Positions 1-7,304 of a DNA stretch of 7,304 nucleotides are shown here, piece by piece. The translations under genes were made by a program, and so were the position numbers. Source of the stretch: UBA9676 sp036005525 (lineage in GTDB: Bacteria; Actinomycetota; Actinomycetes; Streptosporangiales; Streptosporangiaceae). A model generated the notes under the pieces. That model had not been told where the DNA came from and made no database searches. It worked only from the letters and a program-made list of their open reading frames with translations. Location of the stretch: positions 1 through 7,304 of the forward strand of contig DASYQM010000517.1 in assembly GCA_036005525.1 (NCBI GenBank). The letters are read 5' to 3'. Position 1 is the stretch's first letter, and every line of letters starts with the position of its first letter.

Positions 1-2768
<2,768 letters not shown>

Positions 2769-2795
2769 CGGCCACGCCGGCCGGATCGGACGCTC

Positions 2796-2804
2796 GAGAA
2801 GGGA
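2796..2804 (+). promoter_or_regulatory. Ribosome binding site of the lipoprotein gene
   Basis: GAGAAGGGA ends 7 bases before the GTG at 2812. It is the only good Shine-Dalgarno match in the 43-base gap after mfd and it fixes the start of the lipoprotein gene. No promoter is evident in the gap, so read-through from mfd is likely. Confidence 0.6.
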
Positions 2805-2811
2805 CGTCGCG

Positions 2812-3486
2812 GTGCTCCGCACTTCGATCAAAGTGACCGCTGGCATCCTGGCCGTGCTGGGCGGGCTGACCGCCTGCGGAACCGTCCGGATGGGGCAGGC
2901 CGCGATCACGGGCGAGCAGGGGATCTCCAACGCCACCCTGGCCAACGAGGTCAACAACCTGGAGGCGGCCTACCGGGCCAGCAACGGGGCGGTCCAGCTG
3001 CAGTTCCCGCTGTCGCAGGCGCCACGGCAGGTGCTGAGCTGGCTGGTGCGGTTCCGCATCCGGGAACAGATGGCCGTCCGCAACGGCATCACCGTGACCC
3101 GCACGGACAGCCAGCGGGCCCGCGCCACCATTGCGGCACAGGCCCGGCAAAGCCATGTTTCGCTGGCCAACCTCGCGGTGGCCAACGGGCTGCCGCCGGA
3201 CCTGCTGCCGGAACTGGGCCGGTACCAGGCGATCCAGTCGGCACTCATCCGCAAGCTCGATGGCGGCACGCTGCCGACCCAACAAAGCGCGCTGCAGGCC
3301 CTCAGCCAGCAGTTCAACGCCGTTCAGTGCCATGCGGCCAAGAGCCTGGCGATCAAGGTCAACCCGCAGTTCGGCCGGCTGGATTACGGCCAGCTGTCCG
3401 TCATCCCCGCCGAGTCGGCGCTCTCCGCCCCGCAGGGCGGCGAGCCCACTCCCTCCCCCAAACCGCAGCTAACCCCCCAGTGCTGA
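2812..3486 (+). CDS. Secreted lipoprotein with SurA-N-like chaperone region, no PPIase domain
   Basis: A 224-residue exported lipoprotein. A short N-region (RTSIK) is followed by a hydrophobic stretch at about 8-20 and a lipobox LTAC at 19-22, so C22 would be lipidated and the mature protein anchored to the outer face of the membrane. Residues 30-190 resemble the N-terminal chaperone domain of SurA/PrsA-type foldases: ITGEQGISNATLANEVN near the start, then predicted helices, ending in a VNPQFGRLDYGQLSV segment like that at the end of such proteins. The parvulin isomerase domain normally inserted there is absent, so a foldase activity is not expected. The tail (208-224) is Pro-rich and ends in Cys; C173 and C224 are the only other cysteines. 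The GTG start is supported by a Shine-Dalgarno site 7 bases upstream and by the signal peptide. Similar small lipoproteins occur beside mfd/mazG in actinomycetes. The exact role is unknown; a holdase for exported proteins is an inference. Confidence 0.8.
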   Translation: MLRTSIKVTAGILAVLGGLTACGTVRMGQAAITGEQGISNATLANEVNNLEAAYRASNGAVQLQFPLSQAPRQVLSWLVRFRIREQMAVRNGITVTRTDSQRARATIAAQARQSHVSLANLAVANGLPPDLLPELGRYQAIQSALIRKLDGGTLPTQQSALQALSQQFNAVQCHAAKSLAIKVNPQFGRLDYGQLSVIPAESALSAPQGGEPTPSPKPQLTPQC

Positions 3487-3530
3487 GGATGTCTCGTGCT
3501 CCTGGCCGGCCACCCGGCGGGCTGGAGGCC

Positions 3531-3576
3531 CACGGGCGGCGCGCCCGGTGCCCTGCCCTGGCGTTGAGCGCCCGTG
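3531..3576 (+). repeat. 8-bp inverted repeat reaching into the mazG start codon
   Basis: CACGGGCG (3531-3538) and CGCCCGTG (3569-3576) are exact reverse complements 30 bases apart. The right arm contains the GTG start of mazG. In RNA the pairing could hide the start codon. The gap is very GC-rich, so chance is a serious alternative. The rest of the 87-base gap has no clear promoter or Shine-Dalgarno site. Confidence 0.3.
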
Positions 3577-4284
3577 ACCGGTGATAGGGCCGGGGAGGCC
3601 CTGCTGCGCCTGGTGGCGGTCATGGACAAGCTCCGGGTTTCCTGCCCGTGGGACGCCCGGCAGACGCACGAGTCGCTCGCGCCGCATCTGCTGGAGGAGT
3701 GCTACGAGGCACTGGACGCGCTGGAGAGCGGCGACCCGGCGGCGCTGCGCGACGAGCTCGGCGACGTCCTGCTCCAGGTGGTGTTCCACGCACGGATCGC
3801 GGCGGAGGCCACCGACGGGACCGGCTACACCATCGACGACGTGGCCGAGGGCATCGTGGCGAAGCTGATCCGGCGCCACCCGCACGTGTTCGCCGACGTC
3901 ACCGTCTCCGGCCCGGAGGAGGTCAAGCGGAACTGGGACGCGATCAAGGCGGCGGAGCGCGCGGGAGCCGGTGGGGCATCCGCGTCGGTGCTCGACACGG
4001 TCCCGTTCGGCCAGCCGGCCCTGACGCTGGCCGCCCAGCTCCAGCGGCGTGCCGAGCGGGCCGGCGTGCCCGAGGACCTTGCCGACCTGTCACCGGACGG
4101 TGCCGCCCGGCCCGACGGCGATGGGGCTGGCGGCGGCCGCGCCGTCAGCGACGTCGGCGCCGAACTGTTCGCGCTGGTGGCACGCGCACGCCAAGCCGGG
4201 CTCGACCCGGAACTGGAGTTGCGCGCGGCGGCACGCGCGTACCGCGACCGCGTCCGCGCCTGGGAACGCCCCGGACGCCGCTAG
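3574..4284 (+). CDS. mazG: MazG family nucleoside triphosphate pyrophosphohydrolase
   Basis: Hydrolyses (d)NTPs to the monophosphates plus pyrophosphate, a house-cleaning activity against non-canonical nucleotides; cytoplasmic and Mg-dependent. The 236 residues contain one intact MazG domain: CPWD at 24-27, QTHESL, the EExxE motif E41-E42-x-x-E45, ExxD E61-x-x-D64, and HPHVF 102-106 followed by NWD and the Lys-rich segment. A second half (148-232) starts with the family segment QPALTLAAQLQRRAERAG and ends with a helix resembling the second MazG domain, but no EExxE is present and ExxD reads D193-x-x-A196, so this half should be inactive. Length is a little below E. coli MazG (about 263). An in-frame TGA at 3565-3567 limits the start to the GTG at 3574 or internal codons such as ATG 3622; GTG is preferred because the conserved helix begins within 10 residues of it. 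There is no good Shine-Dalgarno site. The gene sits 87 bases after the lipoprotein gene. Confidence 0.93.
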   Translation: MTGDRAGEALLRLVAVMDKLRVSCPWDARQTHESLAPHLLEECYEALDALESGDPAALRDELGDVLLQVVFHARIAAEATDGTGYTIDDVAEGIVAKLIRRHPHVFADVTVSGPEEVKRNWDAIKAAERAGAGGASASVLDTVPFGQPALTLAAQLQRRAERAGVPEDLADLSPDGAARPDGDGAGGGRAVSDVGAELFALVARARQAGLDPELELRAAARAYRDRVRAWERPGRR

Positions 4285-4293
4285 CCGGCCGCA

Positions 4294-4321
4294 GGCCACG
4301 TCGCCAGGCGTCGGCGTGGCC
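4294..4321 (+). terminator. Possible mazG terminator hairpin without a U-tract
   Basis: GGCCACG (4294-4300) and CGTGGCC (4315-4321) form a perfect 7-bp stem with a 14-base loop, starting 10 bases after the mazG stop. No T-run follows, as is common for hairpin terminators in high-GC Actinobacteria. GCCGGCC at 4284-4290 could pair with GGCCGGC at 4318-4324 as an alternative fold. Position between mazG and a separately promoted eno is consistent with termination, but function is inferred. Confidence 0.35.
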
Positions 4322-4341
4322 GGCGCGCCAGGGCGGGCGGC

Positions 4342-4362
4342 TCGATTAGGCTCCATAATCGA
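4342..4362. promoter_or_regulatory. AT-rich 7+7 bp dyad upstream of eno, candidate operator
   Basis: TCGATTA (4342-4348), a 7-base spacer, then TAATCGA (4356-4362) make a perfect 21-base inverted repeat in the most AT-rich part of an otherwise GC-rich 107-base gap. Its right edge is 29 bases before the eno start codon. Geometry fits a binding site for a dimeric regulator; an RNA hairpin is less likely because the arms are AT-rich. The regulator is not known. Confidence 0.45.
4347..4359 (+). promoter_or_regulatory. Candidate -10 region of the eno promoter
   Basis: Two hexamers fit a vegetative -10 element: TAGGCT at 4347-4352 (actinobacterial TAnnnT pattern) and CATAAT at 4354-4359 (one mismatch to TATAAT). 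Either would give a leader of about 25-35 bases. No convincing -35 hexamer is visible 16-19 bases upstream, where the sequence is all G/C. The element lies inside the dyad, so a factor bound there would block RNA polymerase. Confidence 0.4.
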
Positions 4363-4380
4363 TACCTCTGCGCAACTGTC

Positions 4381-4385
4381 AGGAG
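4381..4385 (+). promoter_or_regulatory. Ribosome binding site of eno
   Basis: AGGAG ends 6 bases before the GTG at 4392. It is the strongest Shine-Dalgarno site in the window and sets the eno start, matching the expected high expression of enolase. Confidence 0.75.
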
Positions 4386-4391
4386 TCACCC

Positions 4392-5675
4392 GTGGCCTCC
4401 ATCGAAGCGGTCTTCGCCCGGCAGATCCTGGATTCGCGGGGCAACCCCACCGTGGAAGCCGAGGTGATCCTCGATGACGGCACGCTAGGCCGGGCGGCGG
4501 CCCCCAGCGGGGCATCGACCGGCGCGTTCGAGGCGGTCGAACTCCGCGACGGGAACAACGACTACGGCGGCAAGGGGGTCACCCAGGCGGTCCAGGGGGT
4601 CATCGAGGAGATCCAGCCGGCGCTGCTGGGTTACGACGCCGACGACCAGCGCCTTGTCGACCAGGCCATGATCGATCTGGACCGTACCCCGGACAAGTCC
4701 AGGCTCGGCGCCAACGCGATCGTCGCCGTCAGCATGGCCGTCGCGAAGGCCGCCGCCGAGTCCGCCAGCCTGCCGCTGTTCCGCTACCTGGGCGGCCCCA
4801 ACGCCCACCTGCTCCCGGTGCCGTTGATGAACATACTTAACGGCGGTGCCCACGCGGACAACAGCGTCGACATCCAGGAGTTCATGATCGTTCCGGTGGG
4901 GCCGGCCACCTTCGAGGAGGCCGTGCGCTGGGGCGCGGAGACCTACCACGCGCTGAAGTCCGTGGTGAAGCAGCACGGGCTCGCGACCGGAGTGGGGGAT
5001 GAGGGGGGCTTCGCCCCCGATCTCCCCAGCAACCGGGCCGCCCTGGATCTCATCGTGGAGGCGATCGGCAAGGCCGGGTTCACCCCCGGACTCGACGTGG
5101 CGCTGGCCATCGACGCCGCAGCCACCGAGTTCTACGCCGACGGGTCCTACACGGTCGAGGGCAAGGCCCGCACCGCCGATGAGCTGGCCAGCACCTACGC
5201 GGAATGGCTGGACGCCTACCCGATCGTCTCGCTGGAGGACCCGCTGGCCGAGGAGGACTGGGCGGGCTGGCAGGCGCTCACCGCCGCGCTCGGGGACCGG
5301 GTGCAGATCGTCGGCGATGACATCTTCGTCACAAATCCCGAGCGGTGCCGTCGCGGCATCGCCGAGGGCGCCGCCAACGCCCTGCTGGTCAAGCTGAACC
5401 AGATCGGCACGATCACCGAGACGCTGGACGCGGTCGCGCTCGCACAGCGCAGCCGTTATGCATGCATGATCAGTCACCGGTCTGGCGAAACGGAGGACAC
5501 CACGATCGCGGACCTCGCGGTGGCGGTCAATTGCGGGCAGATCAAGACCGGGGCCCCGGCCAGGTCGGAGCGGGTCGCGAAGTACAACCAGCTGCTGCGG
5601 ATCGAGGAACTGCTCGAGGACGCCGCCGAGTACGCCGGCGCCGCCGCCTTCCCCCGGACGCCGACGGGGGAGTAA
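4392..5675 (+). CDS. eno: Enolase (phosphopyruvate hydratase)
   Basis: Glycolytic enzyme that interconverts 2-phosphoglycerate and phosphoenolpyruvate; cytoplasmic homodimer or octamer, and in many bacteria also found at the surface. The 427 residues cover the full family length. The N-terminal domain shows ARQILDSRGNPTVEAEV (9-25) and the PSGASTG loop (38-44). Catalytic and metal residues by family alignment are H154 (GGAHAD), E204 in DEGG 203-206, D241, E282 (LEDPL), D309 (GDD), K334 (LLVKLNQIGT signature), H362 in SHRSGETED 361-369, and K385. Nothing essential is missing. The GTG start is confirmed by AGGAG 6 bases upstream and by the MASIEAVFARQILDSRG N-terminus usual in Actinobacteria. 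The stop overlaps the ftsB start (TAATG). It is likely the lead gene of the eno-ftsB-DUF501-ppx operon, with its own promoter in the 4285-4391 gap. Two local clusters of codons rare in this genome stand out (near 4833 and 5454-5489). Confidence 0.98.
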   Translation: MASIEAVFARQILDSRGNPTVEAEVILDDGTLGRAAAPSGASTGAFEAVELRDGNNDYGGKGVTQAVQGVIEEIQPALLGYDADDQRLVDQAMIDLDRTPDKSRLGANAIVAVSMAVAKAAAESASLPLFRYLGGPNAHLLPVPLMNILNGGAHADNSVDIQEFMIVPVGPATFEEAVRWGAETYHALKSVVKQHGLATGVGDEGGFAPDLPSNRAALDLIVEAIGKAGFTPGLDVALAIDAAATEFYADGSYTVEGKARTADELASTYAEWLDAYPIVSLEDPLAEEDWAGWQALTAALGDRVQIVGDDIFVTNPERCRRGIAEGAANALLVKLNQIGTITETLDAVALAQRSRYACMISHRSGETEDTTIADLAVAVNCGQIKTGAPARSERVAKYNQLLRIEELLEDAAEYAGAAAFPRTPTGE

Positions 5676-6082
5676 TGCCGGAGCGCAGGCGGCCGCCGCC
5701 ACCGGAGCGGTCCCGGTTCACCAGCCGGGCCGCGGTGCTGGCGGTAGTCATCTGCGCGGTCGCGCTGAGCCTGGCCTACCCGGTGCGGGAGTACATCGCC
5801 CAGTTCCGCCAGATCGACCAGTTGCAGGCGCAACGGCAGATGATGCTGTCGCAGCTCCAGACGCTGCAACGACAGCAGCAGCGGCTCAATGATCCCGCCT
5901 ACGTCGAGCAGCTTGCCAGGGACCGGCTGCACTTCTGCATGCCCGGCCAGACGTGCTACGTGATCATTGGCGGGTCAGGGTCCGGCTCCGCGGCGGCGCG
6001 GGCCGCGGGCACCCCCTGGTACGAGCGGCTGTGGAACTCGGTGCAGCAGGCGGACCGGGGCGGGCCGGGCAGGCCACGTTGA
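5675..6082 (+). CDS. ftsB: FtsB/DivIC family septum formation initiator
   Basis: Small bitopic divisome protein that in the family joins FtsL and FtsQ/DivIB to link early and late cell-division proteins and activate septal peptidoglycan synthesis. The 135 residues show a basic, Pro-rich cytoplasmic tail (1-18), one membrane segment at about 19-36 (RAAVLAVVICAVALSLAY), a Gln-rich coiled coil (40-72) and the family motif DPAYVEQLARDRLHF (73-87) followed by MPGQTCYVI. A Gly/Ser/Ala linker and a Trp-containing tail (115-121) end the protein. The ATG at 5675 shares its A with the eno TAA stop, with GGGGGAG only 2 bases before, so translation is probably coupled to eno. An upstream extension would run out of frame through eno and is not real. 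C88 and C94 lie on the outer face and could form a disulfide. The same gene follows eno in other actinomycetes; some databases call it DivIC. Confidence 0.9.
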   Translation: MPERRRPPPPERSRFTSRAAVLAVVICAVALSLAYPVREYIAQFRQIDQLQAQRQMMLSQLQTLQRQQQRLNDPAYVEQLARDRLHFCMPGQTCYVIIGGSGSGSAAARAAGTPWYERLWNSVQQADRGGPGRPR

Positions 6083-6579
6083 TGGCCGACGACGCGGTGG
6101 TCGAGCGGCAACTGGGCCGCCCGCCACGGGCCGTCCGCCGGGTCGCGCACCGCTGCCCGTGCGGGCTCCCGGACGTGGTGGAGACCGCGCCGCGCCTGTC
6201 CGACGGGACGCCGTTCCCGACCCTGTACTACCTGACCTGCCCGCGCGCGGTCGCCGCGGTCAGCAGGCTGGAGGCGGCCGGCGTGATGCGGGAGATGCAG
6301 CAGCGGCTCGCGAGTGACGTCGTGCTGCGGCGTGCCTACCTGGCCGCGCACCGCGATTACCTCGCGAGGCGCGACGAGGCGGCCCGGGCCGCGGGGGTCG
6401 AGCCGCTTCCGCCCAGCACGCAGAGCGCTGGAGGGATGCCCGACCGGGTCAAGTGCCTGCATGCGCTGGTCGCGCATGAGCTCGCGGTGCCCGGAGCCAA
6501 CCCGCTGGGGCGGCAGGCGACGGAGGCGGCCGGGGCCTGGTGGGAGGCGGGCCCCTGTGTCGGCTCCGGGGCCCGGTGA
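6082..6579 (+). CDS. DUF501 family protein of unknown function
   Basis: A 165-residue soluble protein of a family widespread in Actinobacteria and usually found between ftsB and ppx/gppA (Rv1025 in M. tuberculosis, from memory). No function is established. Family hallmarks visible are CPCGLPDVVET (25-35), PRLSDGTPFPTLYYLTCPR (37-55), the helical RLEAAGVM and LAAHRDYLARRDEA segments, and SAGGMPDRVKCLHALVAHELA (115-135). Cysteines C25, C27, C53 and C125 with H127 and H132 could bind a metal, but this is inference. No signal peptide or membrane segment is seen. The start is ATG 6082, sharing its A with the ftsB TGA (TGATG), which implies coupling; an earlier in-frame start at 5953 would overlap most of the ftsB 3' end and lacks family similarity. 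The C-terminal tail (about 150-165) is poorly conserved. Confidence 0.9.
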   Translation: MADDAVVERQLGRPPRAVRRVAHRCPCGLPDVVETAPRLSDGTPFPTLYYLTCPRAVAAVSRLEAAGVMREMQQRLASDVVLRRAYLAAHRDYLARRDEAARAAGVEPLPPSTQSAGGMPDRVKCLHALVAHELAVPGANPLGRQATEAAGAWWEAGPCVGSGAR

Positions 6580-6628
6580 GCGTCCGGTGAGCGCCGCCAC
6601 CGCGGTGCGTGCCGCTACAGCGGTGCGC
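6573..6628 (+). repeat. Two short tandem duplications at the DUF501/ppx junction
   Basis: CCGGTGAGCG occurs at 6573-6582 and again at 6584-6593, an 11-base period; the first copy holds the DUF501 stop and the second the GTG start of ppx. Directly after it, an 18-base unit at 6593-6610 is repeated at 6611-6628 with 15 of 18 bases identical, encoding AATAVR twice. Together they lengthen the N-terminus of Ppx before its first conserved strand. Confidence 0.75.
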
Positions 6629-7304
6629 GTGGCGGCGATCGACTGCGGCACGAACTCACTGCGGCTGCTTGTGGCCGATGTGGACCCGGCCGCGGGCACA
6701 CTCGCTGATGTCGACCGGCGGATGGAGATCGTCCGGCTGGGGCAGGGCGTTGACGCCACCGGGCGGCTCGCCCCGGCGGCGCTGGCGCGGACCCTGCGGG
6801 CGCTGCGGTCCTACGCCGCGATCGTGGCGGCGACGAGGGCGTCGGCGGTGCGGATGGTGGCGACCAGCGCCACGCGGGACGCGGCGAACGCGGCCGATTT
6901 CGTGACCGGAGTTCGCGCAGTGCTCGGGGTCGAGCCGGAGGTTCTGAGCGGAGACGAGGAGGCCTTGCTGTCATTCACGGGCGCGACCACCGAACTGGCG
7001 GGCGGCGCAGCGGCCGCGCCGTACCTGGTCGCGGACATCGGCGGTGGCTCCACAGAGTTCGTGCTCGGGGATGCGGCCGCCGTGAGTGGCGCCGTCTCGG
7101 TGGACATCGGCTGTGTCCGGATGACCGAGCGGCACCTGCACGGCGATCCGCCGACCCCGGCCGAGGTGGCGGCCGCGCGGGCCGACATCGGCGCCGCGCT
7201 CGACGTGGTGGCCGCCAAGATCGCAGGCACCGATGCCCGCACCCTGGTCGGCCTGGCCGGGTCGGTGACCACGGTCGCCGCGCTCGCACTCGGGCTGGAT
7301 GCCT
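6587..7304 (+). CDS. ppx: Ppx/GppA family phosphatase (3' truncated by window edge)
   Basis: Member of the actin-fold (ASKHA) exopolyphosphatase / guanosine pentaphosphate phosphatase family, which removes terminal phosphate from polyphosphate or converts pppGpp to ppGpp; cytoplasmic. The 239 visible residues cover most of the two N-terminal actin-like subdomains: VAAIDCGTNSLRLLVAD (15-31, phosphate-1 loop), VATSATRDAAN (91-101), SGDEEALLSF (121-130) with the expected catalytic Glu region, VADIGGGSTEFV (148-159, phosphate-2 loop) and AGSVTTVAAL (224-233). About 70-90 residues should follow outside the window. GTG 6587 is chosen because GGTGA at 6575-6579 lies upstream at usable spacing. GTG 6623 is a strong alternative: it gives the compact MRVAAIDCGTNS start common in the family but has no Shine-Dalgarno site. 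Substrate choice between polyphosphate and pppGpp cannot be read from this part. It lies 7 bases after DUF501, in the same operon. Confidence 0.93.
   Translation, partial: MSAATAVRAATAVRVAAIDCGTNSLRLLVADVDPAAGTLADVDRRMEIVRLGQGVDATGRLAPAALARTLRALRSYAAIVAATRASAVRMVATSATRDAANAADFVTGVRAVLGVEPEVLSGDEEALLSFTGATTELAGGAAAAPYLVADIGGGSTEFVLGDAAAVSGAVSVDIGCVRMTERHLHGDPPTPAEVAAARADIGAALDVVAAKIAGTDARTLVGLAGSVTTVAALALGLDA

Noticed and set aside
3538..3545. GGCGCGCC palindrome before mazG
   Set aside because: Self-complementary GC octamers are frequent by chance at this base composition and there is no supporting context.
4485..5702. A 405-codon open frame on the minus strand across eno
   Set aside because: It is the shadow of a GC-rich gene with few stops; it has no family motif, and eno in the + frame has every catalytic residue.
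5953..6081. An upstream extension of the DUF501 gene
   Set aside because: It would overlap the conserved ftsB 3' end, and the added residues resemble shadow translation; ATG 6082 matches the family N-terminus.
5345..6082. A long open frame reading through the eno 3' end into ftsB
   Set aside because: The part before 5675 is out of frame with eno and Arg/Gly-rich; FtsB similarity and the TAATG overlap place the start at 5675.
6587..7304. Minus-strand open frames opposite ppx (for example 6811-7272)
   Set aside because: Ala/Ser/Pro-rich shadows; the + strand shows both phosphate-binding loops of Ppx/GppA in one frame.

Overview
The window is very GC-rich, with third codon positions almost all G or C and frequent GTG starts. 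It carries the run mfd - lipoprotein gene - mazG - eno - ftsB/divIC - DUF501 gene - ppx/gppA, all on the + strand. This is a conserved housekeeping neighbourhood of Actinobacteria; from memory, Mycobacterium tuberculosis has mfd-mazG-lpqU-eno-ftsB-like-DUF501-ppx2 at Rv1020-Rv1026. The sequence therefore suggests a chromosomal segment of a high-GC actinomycete. The genus cannot be fixed from this window alone. I see no insertion sequence, phage gene, tRNA, rRNA or CRISPR array.

Layout: bases 1-2768 hold the C-terminal three quarters of Mfd, the transcription-repair coupling translocase; its N-terminus lies outside the window. At 2812-3486 is a small lipoprotein with a clear lipobox and a SurA-N-like (periplasmic chaperone-type) body but no peptidyl-prolyl isomerase domain. 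At 3574-4284 is MazG, an NTP pyrophosphohydrolase whose second MazG-like half has lost its metal ligands. A 107-base gap follows, with a possible terminator hairpin and an AT-rich 7+7 bp inverted repeat that overlaps the likely eno promoter. Enolase (4392-5675) is complete with all catalytic residues. ftsB/divIC (5675-6082) and the DUF501 gene (6082-6579) each overlap the preceding stop by one base (TAATG, then TGATG). ppx/gppA starts 7 bases after the DUF501 stop and runs off the window end.

Functionally, the first half groups genome and nucleotide-pool maintenance (Mfd, MazG) with an exported lipoprotein. The second half is one apparent translationally coupled operon joining glycolysis (enolase), septum formation (FtsB/DivIC), a conserved protein of unknown function (DUF501) and polyphosphate/(p)ppGpp phosphatase-type metabolism (Ppx/GppA).

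I found no convincing undescribed system; this is a core region. The points most worth a second look are local: the dyad upstream of eno, short tandem duplications at the DUF501/ppx junction and in the Mfd tail, low-GC rare-codon islands inside mfd and eno, paired cysteines in the extracytoplasmic parts of FtsB and the lipoprotein, and the degenerate second half of MazG.
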